From Erpobdella octoculata (Eukaryota; Annelida; Clitellata; Hirudinida; Erpobdellidae): a DNA stretch of 64,000 bases. The stretch spans positions 13,422,407 through 13,486,406 of the forward strand of contig OZ022242.1 of the NCBI GenBank assembly GCA_963978895.1. Reading direction: 5' to 3'. Shown here piece by piece: positions 37,127-64,000 of this stretch. The notes below the pieces were generated by a model. That model was not told the origin of the DNA and did not search any database. It saw only the letters and a program-made list of their open reading frames with translations. Position 1 is the stretch's first letter. The number at the start of each line of letters is the position of its first letter. Made by a program: the position numbers and the translations under genes.

Positions 37127-40100
37127 TTAAGGTTGCAATTTTAGCTTATAAGTGTCTTCACTAATTTGCTCCCACTTATTTATCTTCGGAAGTTCGGATA
37201 TCACACGCTTGAGCGACGTCCACACTTGTAAGAGATTGAGGTCGTCATCCTCATCCTTGCAGCTGGATGATAGATTTGCAGTTGCTGGCCTAAATCTTTG
37301 AAATAACCTTAAACCAGAGGTCACGAGTGCAGTTACAACTTAACAGTTTAGAAAGGTGCTCAAAACAAATTTGATTGTGGCCTAAAAGTCTTCTGAATCA
37401 CGCCACATTAAAAATCGTCAAAGTAAATGAATTGAATTGAATTAAATTGAATTCAATTGGAGAACGAGGCTCCCGACTTTTTTCAATTGGCGTTAATTGT
37501 TCGCTCTTTCAGGATTCGACGCAAAACTGCCTAAGCGGTTTTTGGGTTTTGTATTGCTATAACTTTCTAATTCATAAAACACCCTTTTTCGTGTTTTCTT
37601 ATTTCCATCTCATTTAGGTTTAGACTACTGATCCGCTGACCTTTTTGATAAAATACTTAGTTATAATTTTTTTTATTCATTTATTGAGCACCAATATAAG
37701 TATTAAACTTAAAAAAAAATAACCAAAACGACAATAAAAATATAGTACCAAAATTTCAAAAAAAGAAAAAAATTGATCAGTTAAGAAAGAAATAAGGTGC
37801 CCAAAAGGTTCGTCCGAAGGGAATTCCTTCCCGCTTAATGGACAACCTTTACAAAAAGAACCAAATGAGCTGGTTGAGTTAAGACATTTCAAATAGTAGT
37901 TCAATAAACTTATCAAGGAAGAGACTGAAATTGGTATGCTAAGGTAATAGGTATTGAGCAGTTATGAGTGTGACAATAATAAGTAAGATTTCAGAGCTTG
38001 CCTAAATAACGAAATACGTTTCAAGGAGGAGACAGATATTGGAATGGTTGAATAAATACGAGGGCCAGAGCATTTAATAGAGAATGTTTTAAGAGTTGTC
38101 CGAGCAAAATCCGTCCGAAAACAGCGACCGGGGCGCTTATGCTTTACACTTTACAGGCCCGTAGCTAGCGGGTGGCTGCAGCCCCCCCCACTAAAAATGT
38201 AAGCCCCCCACTAGAATTTTTGGGAGTTTTTTTCACCTTATTACGATGAACCATTGTTACATCCCATACCAAAAAGAGCAAAAAGTATAGAGTAGCACGC
38301 TACGTGATTCTGTAGTTATATCTACTCTTGGACAGAGTGATGAGCAAGAGTGTTCACCAGAGTGGAATCAGCTTCGTGCTGCTTATTTTAGCATGTTGGA
38401 CAGTATATTAGGAGAGTTGATGGAGAGCTTTGTTGATGGTTCTTCTAAAGATTTGACTTGTGCAGTGACTGCCCTTCTACCAACATCAGACAAATTTTTA
38501 GATATCAACGACCTTAAACCGATGACGCAACTGCTAAAACAAGACAGGCATGACAATGTTGAAAAATCTATTGCAGATGAGGCTCTCATTCTAAAAAATA
38601 AATTTCAACCAGGCTGCAGTCTCCATGAAGTGATGGATTTTATGCTGGACTATAAAGATGCATTTCCCACTTTTATTGGCACTATTCAGCTGCAATGCCT
38701 CTCGGCATCTCGACTGCCACTTGTGAGAATTCATTTTCTTTTCTAACACGAGTACTACGACCACAGAGAAGATCGATGTCCCATGAGATAAAGAGCAAAC
38801 TTGTATTTCTAACATTTGAAAAATCGCTCTGTAAAGCAATTGATATGGATACTTTCTTGCAGAAATGTTCTATTTAATATCAAAATTTTTGATAAAAATA
38901 TAAACACCTGTATTAAATACCAAGAAGGCAATAAAATAAAATTGGATTCAAATAATTGTCTTGACAATGATCAAACCACATTATAACGAAATGCACTTTA
39001 TAGTTTAGTTTCCCATTTCAAGCTATTACACATCCATTCATGTTTTACACATGAAAATTGTCATCAGTTTCAAAATCGGTGCTTGGACTTAGTGCTAGTC
39101 TGACAGTGCAATACTATTAACCCCAATAGTGCTTAACAGATTAATTCGAAAAAACAATTTAAGGCTTACTGTCAAACCACACAATTTTTATAACAATAAA
39201 AGTATAATGATATACTTGATATATAATCTAATCTTCTATTTAGACTATTTAGTAACTGATGACAAGTTTTATGTGTAACACATGAATGGATGTGTAGTAA
39301 CTTAAAATGAGAATCTAAACTAAATAGTACATTTTATTATAATGTGGTTTGATCTTTGTCAAGACAAATATTTAAATCCGATTTTATTTTAATGATTTCT
39401 TGGCATTTGATACAGATGTACATGTTTTTATCAAAAATAAAATAAGCAAGTTATTGTACTGTTGACTATAACGGTTGTCTTAATCAATAATTAAATTTGG
39501 ACAATTTGATTCAGTGCTGTCATCCCAGTGGTGTGCCATGCACACATCAAAAATCAAGATTGTTGATAACAACAAGCTAACTGTTATTTGACAAAATTGC
39601 CTGTGAAAATTGTTTATTTTTGTTATTACGAGTAACAATATTGCAACCCTTAAAAAACCAAAAATCACATAATAGGATATCCAAAATTGGATGCCATTTT
39701 GTGCCAAATGCTACAAAATGCTTTGGCGAATCTCCTTATCGTGAGGGGCTTCGCACCTTCGGCGCTTGCGCTCAGGTTTCCTCGGTGCCCTCGTTAGTCA
39801 GTAACCCCCCTACTACTTTTCATAGCCCCCACTCTCTAAATCCTGCCTACGGGCCTGACACTTTATCAAAACATTAAACTTATTATAATAAGCAATACAA
39901 GCGTTGTCTAATTTAATCCGAACCGAACCATGATTTAGTGAATTTCTCGTCATTGGTGGCGTCCAGAAAGTTGGATTAAATTGAATTGAAGCGTCATGTT
40001 CCCCAATACTCGAATGAAGACGCATCACTGCTGGAGATGAAAGCTGGCTGTTCATCGTATCCAAAAATCGAACTTCAAAGTCACTCGGCGTTTCACTTCT

Positions 40101-40186
40101 GTATCTGTAGTCACCCTGAAGCAAATCAGTAATTTTTTTAAGCATTCGTGTCAATGTTTGACACAATTTTAGACATCTATTAAACG

Positions 40187-40244
<58 letters not shown>

Positions 40245-43200
40245 GACCACTCAAAAAATTCCTCGTACACCCATGGAATTCACGCAAAAATTCAAAAAAA
40301 AATTCAAATAACGCAAAAATTCCAAATAACGCAAAAATTCCAAATAACGCAAAAATTCCAAAAAACGCAAACATTTCTAAGAATTTTTTGGAAAAAAATT
40401 CGTACACCCGAAAATTCCAAAAAAATTAAAAATTCCGAAAAATTCCAAAACAATTCAAAAATACGCAAAAATTCGAAAAAAATCCTAAGCGTGTTTTAAG
40501 AGTCTGCAATCTATTCCAATAATTATAATTAGCTAAGTTTGTCTGTCTGTAACTGAATATAATTTGTATACCAATTTATTTTTAATAAAATTTAGCATAC
40601 GCCTTTATAAAGACAAGTCTTGCTCAAAGGCGAGAGAGGGTCCTTGCAAAGGCGCCTACCCCTTTAGCAATGCGAGTGAACTCCTTGCTTAAGGGAGTTA
40701 CACTGGTGACGCCGGTGAGGCTCAAACTGTTGTTTCAATTTTTTTTTTATTTTTAGGTGCATATCTTTTACTACCCCCAGTCATTAGCTATTTTCAGAGG
40801 AAACAATTTGTTTAGAGAAATTTTGGAATGTACGGGTTTTTAAAACATTTTGCCCTCCCCATTTCTTGCTGAAATGACAGTTCTGAATACATGCGAATAA
40901 TTGTATTTTTGCCGAAATGTATTTTACTGTGCGGAGAATATTTTTAGTTCGCTCCAGGATTAAACTTGTTACGCGCGCAGTTTAGAGGGAAAATTGCGCA
41001 TTGGTTCTAAATCAGAAAATTTATATAAAAAACTATTGAAATAAATGTGGTAGTGGTAAAGCGGTAAAGTTTTCGCCTGTCGCCTTGTAGGTCGGCGGTT
41101 TGAATCTCACCGGCGTCACCATCGTAGCTCCCTTAAGCAAGGAGTTTACACGCATTGCTCAGCTTGAGTGTCTTGCGGGGTTAACTAACTCCTTTCACTA
41201 ACCTTAAAAAAAGAAATTAAAAATAACAATAGATTTATGTATGATACGCAGACTTAAATGTGCCAAAATAAATTCGTACTAACAAACAAACGTCGACTAT
41301 CCGGTTGAAAGTTGTTTAAATCTCGGATGTCAAGAATCGAACCGGTATTCGCTTTCTTTTCGGGTTCGAAATTTTTTTCCAGTCTTTTTCTCAGATCGTC
41401 TGCTTCCCGGATTTTAGCCAATCGTTTTTTATTGTCTCTTCCTCTTGAAACGGCCAACCAGCACAACAAGAACGCTGTAATCGAAGTTACTCCAACTATG
41501 GATGATATTGTGAGAATGGCGGTTGTTTGTATGCTGTTGAGAGAAAGGACAGATTTGCTTTGGAGGACCTGCCCAACCGACACCGTGAGTACCTCGCTGC
41601 TTTTCTTGGGGCTGTTTGTAATTGCGTTTGTGCTGTTATCAGCCGAAGTGTTAAGTTGAAAAACCACACTGAAATCTACGCTGTTTTAAATTAAAAAACG
41701 TCTGTTGATTTATACTTTAAACTGAATTTTTGTCCGAAATGTAGAACCTTCTTAAATAAACATTCTTGGTAATTCGTAAACTTACAACAAACAAGAAAAT
41801 ATAAATTCTATGTTTTTATGGTTTGTTACCTTGTTGATCTTCTGTTCAGTCCATTGTCAGAAATGAGAACGGTCAAATAATAGGGTTTCTCAAATTCATT
41901 GAAAACACGTGAAACGTTTGCCGGATAGAAAAAAAGTTCGCCAGTAGTGGCGTTAATGTGAAAAGCTTGTCTTAAATAAAAAAAAAATTAAGATTAGCAA
42001 AAAAAAATTCAATGGAATCGTGCAACTAACATGTAAGCTGATACGTCGGCATTCTTGACTAGTTCGAACGAGACTTGACCATTCCTGCCTTCATCGTGAT
42101 CCACCGATACAACTTTACAGACTCGAAGATACTCGAACTTTTTTGACTTGTTAGAAACCCGAATGACATCAAAATTCTGTGGAGAAAAAACTATCGGCGA
42201 GTTGTCGTTTTCGTCTAAAACGTAAACTGCTATTTTGATTACTTTTGAGCTGTCCGGACCGGTTCGACATGATACTGCAATATCCATAAAATATTCACTC
42301 GTTGTCTCACGGTCGAGCGGTTTTGTCGTTAGCAAATCTCCGCTTTCGGGATCCAATATTATATCCAGATTCATTCCTATGGAAATCTTAAACCTACACG
42401 ATAATTCCCCATCTACTAAAGATCGAGCGCTGCCAACAAATGAATTTCCCGGCTGATTTTCATAGACAAACATTGATCGGGGTTGATTTATGTCAGCCGA
42501 AAATTCCTTAATGAGAATGTATATTATTACTAACGAGCTGAGACTCGGACGTCCCATATCTTCCGCCCTGACGCTGCACTTGTGCAAACCAGCAAGTGAG
42601 TTCCAGCATTGTTCGCTGTTTTCGCTCGAATCGTATGAGATAGCTCCGCTACTTGCGTCGATTTTCCAGCGTAAAGATGGAAGCGTTTTGGCGCGATTTC
42701 TTCGGAGGCTGTCGTTTTTAAAAGATATCCTCGAGCAGCTTTCCAGGTGGTACTTGACCTGACTATTCATTCCAGTATCAGCATCATTGGCTTTGACACT
42801 TCCAACGTGGTTGCCTCGACACAACGAAAGTGGGTTGGCATCGAAGTGGTAAACGGGAAATTCAAACATCGGTTTGTTATCATTGACATCTTGCAGTGAA
42901 ACGACAACTGTTAGGAAAGAAGAAAGTGGTAGCGTTCCACCATCTTCGCACTGAACCACAGCGTAATGACATTCGTTTTTTTCACGATCCAAGAAACTCA
43001 GCAGGCTAGCCTCGCTCCGAACTTTTTCTCCGTTTGGAAAACAGAGTTGATAAATATTTTCGGCTAAATAGCTCAAGCTGAATCTGGAATCGTTGCCGGT
43101 GCGTACAAGATGACAAGAAACGATCTCGTTTTCGTAACTGTCGTGGTCCTCCACAGTAAAGTTTAGACAAGTAACCAGCTTGTCCATTCCATCAGCAAAA

Positions 43201-44577
43201 TTTTTCGCCGACAGTTTTGCATTTCCAAATACCTCTTTGAGTCGCACGTGTTGCGATTTTTCTCCAGCTGTGAGATATTCTTGTGGAATGTTCAAATGGT
43301 GACAGTTATGATCTTCTGTTTCATCGAGTAACGTTGTCAGATGAATTTCTGGCTTGTGGTCATTAATATTGACTATATTGACGGTGACATGAGCTGGCGA
43401 AGATGATAAATTGTCTGCTTTATCGAAGGCAATGACATCCAAAGAAACAGTTGGTCCAAGCATCTCGTAGTCCAAACTTTGTAGGTTTGAAATGACTCCA
43501 GATTCTGGATCAACGGCAAACAAATGTTTGTATAATGATTTAGTTTCGTTGCTGAAGTCGTACCACACGGCGCCATTAAGGTCAGGGTCGCGGGCAACAA
43601 CAGTAAGGAGGGAGGGGTGGGGTGGTGAATTCTCCTCTATTGGCGGGCTTGGATAATAATATTGTTCAAATTGGGGAACGTTGTCATTTACGTCTTCCAC
43701 TTGAATTTCTACCAAGAAAAAAAATTGAGATAGATTAATAAATTAAACTTAAAAATTTAATGAAACTATTTTAAATACCTATCAGTAATACGCCGGTCTT
43801 TGGTGGATTTCCTTTGTCAAAAGCAATTAGACGAAGTATGTGTAGATCTTTTGTTTCTCTATCAAGATTTCGCATTAGTTTTATTCTCGGACCTTGCAGA
43901 CGCATCAATTCTTTGGTGAACTCGGAATCTTGCCAGATGTCGGAACCTGCAAATCCCTGGGCAAGTTCAAAAAACTGATCGGCGCCTGTTTTTTCGAGGA
44001 CGTATTTGTCAAGGCCGAACTCCGGTCCATCCTGGTCAATGGCAGGAGGAAATGATAAAATATGACCAATTTCAGTGTTTTCGGGCAAATTCTCAACTAC
44101 CCTATGATTTTCAAACTTAGGCCCGTGGTCATTGATATCTGCAACCGATATTATCACCTTAATTAATTTGAAAAAATCGCCTTTGATATGCAATCCGACA
44201 TCCAGTTCTATGTCACAAAGACTACGGCTTTGGCATAATTTTTCTCTATCAAGAACTTTGTTAGACGTCAAAATGCCAGAAGGAGAAACTTTAAAGAGTT
44301 TAGTTTTTTTCAAAATAATAAACTTCTGAGAACTAACTGAGACAGGTGGAATGTTATTCAAGAAATGGTGATCTTTCCGCAAATCAAACGTCACCATTTC
44401 TTCTTCTTCCACTCTATAATAAACTATAACCTGGGAGCTATTATTCCCAGCCTCTGATCTGGACTCCATCGGGTTGAATTGATCGCTTCGATGATTAAAA
44501 TATGATGAATTGGCTTCACCGAAGCGGCTGACGAAATTCCATAAAAAGCAATTGAAAATAACGCAAAATATTTTCAT
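37127..44577 (-). CDS. protocadherin-like single-pass adhesion protein, 6 exons
   Basis: Minus-strand exons: 44577-43779, 43708-42031, 41970-41830, 41668-41284, 40115-39899, 37338-37127. Phases agree and the total of 3432 nt gives 1143 residues. A signal peptide (about 1-23) precedes five or six cadherin repeats. Calcium-binding linkers are visible: DINDHGP (147-153), DVNDNVP (272-278), NINDHKP, DVNDNKP, DENDNSP, with LDRE/LDYE boxes before most of them. A membrane segment lies at about 921-946 (AILTISSIVGVTSITAFLLC). The tail of about 197 residues has no catenin-binding motif I know. Most of the ectodomain is in two large exons, as in protocadherins. The first four exons are secure. Exons 5 and 6 are supported by open frame, splice sites and matching phase only. 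Without them the protein would end at the TAA at 41254. A further 3' exon at 36957-36848 is an alternative end. Likely homophilic cell adhesion at the plasma membrane. Confidence 0.8.
37371..37460 (+). repeat. LINE-type 3' tail, copy 1
   Basis: GTGGCCTAAAAGTCTTCTGA, TCACGCCACATTAAAAATCG, then a TTGAA-type pentanucleotide tail. Closely matched by 60221-60300. The short tandem tail is typical of LINE/SINE 3' ends. Confidence 0.7.
38154..39857. mobile_element. hAT element with perfect 8-bp target duplication
   Basis: Both ends begin CAGGCCCGTAG in inverted orientation, and both sides are flanked by the octamer ACACTTTA (38146-38153, 39858-39865). On the plus strand 38390-38880 encodes transposase remnants: IADEALILKNKF, then LHEVMDFMLDYKDAFPTF, and, in another frame, LGISTATCENSFSFLTRVLR then RRSMSHEIKSKLVFLTFE, the hAT C-terminal block with frameshifts. 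The N-terminal two thirds are missing. The right half holds a large inverted repeat. The element sits in the last intron of the protocadherin-like gene, 34 bp after the exon 5 boundary counting to its target duplication. Confidence 0.9.
38885..39440. repeat. ~0.55-kb imperfect inverted repeat inside the hAT
   Basis: The left arm (about 38885-39080) and right arm (about 39240-39440) are reverse complements with roughly four in five bases matching by eye. Shared blocks include ACACATCCATTCATG and GATCAAACCACATTATAA. The loop is about 150 bp. This is either a fold-back element inserted in the hAT or an inverted duplication made within it. Confidence 0.8.
40190..40243. repeat. (AT)n microsatellite
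   Basis: About 26 AT units in intron 4 of the protocadherin-like gene. Confidence 0.95.
40260..40480. repeat. degenerate 18-bp tandem repeat
   Basis: Units of AAATAACGCAAAAATTCC, three near-perfect and several degenerate, in intron 4 of the protocadherin-like gene. Confidence 0.8.
40625..40735 (-). repeat. tRNA-derived SINE, truncated copy
   Basis: On the minus strand CAGTTTGAGCCTCACCGGCG then TAACTCCCTTAAGCAAGGAG and GCATTGCT match the SINE at 41043 from its B box onward. It lacks the A-box end and points the opposite way. Confidence 0.7.
41043..41200 (+). repeat. tRNA-derived SINE
   Basis: TAGTGGTAAAGCGG (A box, about 41051-41064) and GGTTTGAATCT (B box, 41097-41107) lie at normal tRNA spacing. 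A CTCCCTTAAGCAAGGAGTTT core follows, resembling the central domain of widespread animal SINEs. It lies in intron 4 of the protocadherin-like gene. Confidence 0.75.
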
Positions 44578-44599
44578 CTTAAATTTTTAAAAACCGATT

Positions 44600-45430
<831 letters not shown>

Positions 45431-45438
45431 ATAAAAAG

Positions 45439-61441
<16,003 letters not shown>

Positions 61442-61849
61442 CTAAAATGGTAAATAAAACAAACAGTGGTTTGGTAAAGGGGCATTGGTAATGGTGGATT
61501 GAAAAAAGGAACTCGAATTTCCACTTTGGCTATTAGGATAAAGCCGATGTCACCACCCTAACTTTGCCGAAATACCGAAGTATTCAGTTCAAAACTGGAT
61601 ACCTGACAACTTTTGTAGTATTACTAGTGGTTAAGTAAAGGGTCATTGGTTGATCGTTAGTAAAAGAAGCTTCATCTTCATCTAAAATTTCTAGAAAAAC
61701 ACTTTGAGTCTGCGTGAAAAGAGTATTATTATTATTATTATTATCATTGTCACAACTATGACTGTTTCAGTCATCATAACTATGGCTATTGTATCGATCA
61801 TCATCAGGAGGCATACACTTCATAACTATAACTGATCTTGTTTGGTACG

Positions 61850-62490
61850 CCGGTAACCACGCTCCAAACCTCGCGACTTTTGTTTCTCAGTCCGCAGGTA
61901 GCGTTGAACCATGGTCCAGGGAGTCAACAAAGGAACTCAATACAGATTAGTAAGAGCTGCACATTTCTTTGATAGACATCACATTTTAAACGGCCTCTGT
62001 AGAACACAAAGCGCTATTTTGGAAGATTAAAACTTTTCCACAGACGTGTCGTGGTGGTGAAACAGACTTGCCGTGGTCTGCGGAACGGCAATTAAACTAA
62101 AACGACAGAGTGGTCTGAGATAACAGAGAGTAAACAGATACATAAACCTCCACCGACCTGTCATCTCTGAAAAGCGCAATATCTAATGTATGACCGGTCC
62201 GGTGTTTTAGTGAACCGACCAACAGCCTTAGGCAGAAACGGCTTAATGTACATAAAAAAATTTGATGCTGGGCCAGTGACAATATCGAGATGAAGATTGA
62301 CATCTTCCAGGATGATGAAACTGCAGCTATATATGACAGTTATTTAAAGCAAGTGTTGAAAGTCTTCATAGAAAATATTGTCTTTGCTGTTGGGGCGGTT
62401 GATGGTGAAAACGAGAGTTTTCGAGCCGCTCAGGGTGAGCATTACTGATATCGAGACAAAGCCATCTACTGGTTCAAAACCACTGCGTCA
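61850..62490 (-). pseudogene. LINE endonuclease-domain fragment, decayed
   Basis: Minus-strand frames read RPNSKDNIFYEDFQHLL, then FIILEDVNLHLDIVTGP (the ILGDVNIHLD-type endonuclease block), then HRTGHTLDIALF and further on PWFNATCGLRNK, in the order found in the APE endonuclease and linker of CR1/L2-type LINEs. Frameshifts and stops are frequent. It lies just upstream of the first OSBP exon seen here, presumably in an OSBP intron. Confidence 0.7.
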
Positions 62491-62604
62491 CTACTAACAA
62501 TAGCCCTAAATTGACAAAAATACCCTACACTATGCTTTTTTGATTATATCTCAAAACAATTTATTTAAAAAGTTGTAAACAAAGTATATTTAATGTAAGA
62601 ACAA

Positions 62605-62945
62605 GTAAATTAAAAACGAATTTTTAAAACCAATGCTCTTATATGTAATTAAAACCCAAATTTTGCAATCAATTTTTTTTTATATTACTCTTTTATTTTA
62701 TGTTAAAGTCGAAATATCTTAATTATATCGAAATATCGAAATTAATTAAAATTATCTAAATTAATTGACTTATTGTAAAACTAATAATTGAATATTGCAT
62801 TGTCTTCTATTTTAAGCATGTATGCAAAATTTGAAAAAATCTATCATCAGGAAGTGACTCAAAAATTGATTGCAAGATTTGAAACAGACAGAGAAACAAA
62901 CAGACAGACAGAGAAACAGAGACGACGAGTTAATAAAAACATTGG
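62605..62945 (-). repeat. dispersed repeat R3, copy C (inverted)
   Basis: Reverse complement of the 55056-55500 copy, with the right-hand part (ACGAATTTTTAAAACCAATG) retained and a short CAGACAGA array. Confidence 0.85.
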
Positions 62946-63103
62946 TAATAATAATAAAAATATCATCAAAAAGCATAAAATTTAAATATCTCAACTATTT
63001 TCATGAAAATTTCGTACACGCTTGAGAATCGCGGTCAGTGAGTGTGGTTCGTGTTAACTTGGTAAAATAGTCTGCCAGTCGGTTAGCGTTTTGTGGTCAA
63101 GAA

Positions 63104-63200
63104 AACCCTCAAGAAAACCCTCAAGAAAACCCTCAAGAAAACCCTCAAGAAAACCCTCAAGAAAACCCTCAAGAAACCCCTCGATAAAATCCTCAAGAAA
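63104..63200. repeat. 12-bp tandem repeat
   Basis: CTCAAGAAAACC repeated about seven times with small changes at the end, directly before an R3 copy. Confidence 0.9.
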
Positions 63201-63204
63201 ATTA

Positions 63205-63428
63205 ACTAAATTAATTGACTTATTGTAAAACTAATAATTGAATATTGCATTGTCTTCTATCTTGAGCATGTATGCAAAATTTGAAAAAAATCTACCATCA
63301 GGAAGTGACTCAAAAATTGATTGCAAGATTTGAAACAGACAGAGAAACAGACAGAGAAACAGACAGAGAAACAGACAGAGAAACAGACAGAGAAACAGAG
63401 CCGACGAGTTAATAAAAGCATTGGTAAA
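63205..63428 (-). repeat. dispersed repeat R3, copy D (inverted, partial)
   Basis: Starts AACTAAATTAATTGACTTAT and ends AATAAAAGCATTGGT, with five GACAGAGAAACA units. Lacks the outer right part seen in copies B and C. Confidence 0.85.
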
Positions 63429-63429
63429 A

Positions 63430-64000
63430 AATTAACGCGTTTTCTTAAAATTCACCAGAAATGTTAGGGTGGTAACACCCGACTTTACCCTAAAAGCCGA
63501 AGTGGAAATGCGAGCCTCTTTCCTTCGATCCACCAATACCAATGATCCTTTACAAGCCCACTAGTACTAGTACTAGGTTGGCAGGGGTCCGGTTTTGAAC
63601 CGGATAACCCGGTATTTCAGCAAACTCTCCGGGATAAAAACAAAACTAAATATTGGACATGTATATTGTATATGTTTGTTTTTTTTTTTGGGTTTTTTGA
63701 GTGTTTGTTCGTGTTCTTCCTCATTTTATTATTTGCACATTATTTTAGTCTTTTTTCTGTCAAAATAATCCAAGTTTGCTTATTTTTTCCGGCACACGGT
63801 CGACTAAACATTCAAATAAATCATAATAAGTTTTAAAAATAGAGATCGAACAAAGCACTCATGTATATTAACCAGATTACAGATTTTGATGAGAAAGTTC
63901 TTCCAAAATCCGTTTTGAACAATGGCAATATGAAAATGACATCAATTGAGAATAGACACATTTTTCTAGTGTTATTTTTTTGTTTTTAGGTAGGAGCCCA
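63430..64000. other. no gene recognised
   Basis: AT-rich. The PH-domain exons expected for OSBP are not visible here. Confidence 0.5.

Noticed and set aside
41254..41283. Stop codon at 41254 as the end of the protocadherin-like protein
   Set aside because: A donor (TTT then GTTAGT) at 41284/41283 joins in phase to a long open exon at 40115; the read-through end is kept only as an alternative.

Overview
This window is nuclear DNA of an AT-rich, repeat-rich animal genome. There are spliced genes with GT/AG introns of 0.1-4 kb, a protocadherin-like gene, an OSBP gene and a ZIP13 gene. There are also LINEs, hAT elements, Helitrons, tRNA-derived SINEs and very many micro- and minisatellites. Nothing is bacterial. 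The mix looks like an invertebrate, perhaps a lophotrochozoan such as an annelid or mollusc. That placement is an impression, not a measurement.

Layout. Positions 1-25,000 hold no host gene I can defend. They contain a hAT transposase tail (35-459), long simple repeats (GAT, GGAT/GGAC, GA, a 22-bp minisatellite of about 50 units), decayed LINE reverse transcriptases (6176-7820, 12.6-13.3 kb), a hAT remnant near 19.3-20.0 kb and a clean 463-bp hAT MITE (20396-20858). Positions 25,169-31,836 on the minus strand hold a complete 9-exon SLC39A13/ZIP13-type zinc transporter. Positions 33,062-35,460 hold a decayed Helitron helicase split by a hAT element with a perfect 8-bp target duplication, which itself carries another repeat. 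Positions 37,127-44,577 on the minus strand hold a 6-exon protocadherin-like gene whose last intron carries another hAT with a perfect 8-bp duplication. Positions 45,439-61,441 on the minus strand hold the 3' eleven exons of an oxysterol-binding protein gene (598 residues, complete sterol-binding domain; the PH-domain exons would lie beyond the right edge). An intronless CDK-like kinase (51,707-52,909, plus strand) sits antisense inside one OSBP intron. Helitron relics sit in two OSBP introns, and 61.85-64 kb is again LINE and repeat DNA.

The exon models were built by hand from splice signals, reading phase and family resemblance. In all three spliced genes the exon lengths add up to an open frame with consistent phases, which is good internal support. 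The most interesting points are a 39-bp triplication that copies the 5' splice site of ZIP13 exon 3, the nested intronless kinase, the three-layer transposon nest at 33-35 kb, two Helitron copies with one versus about seven 157-bp units, and a 76-bp perfect palindrome that cuts off a Helitron ORF.
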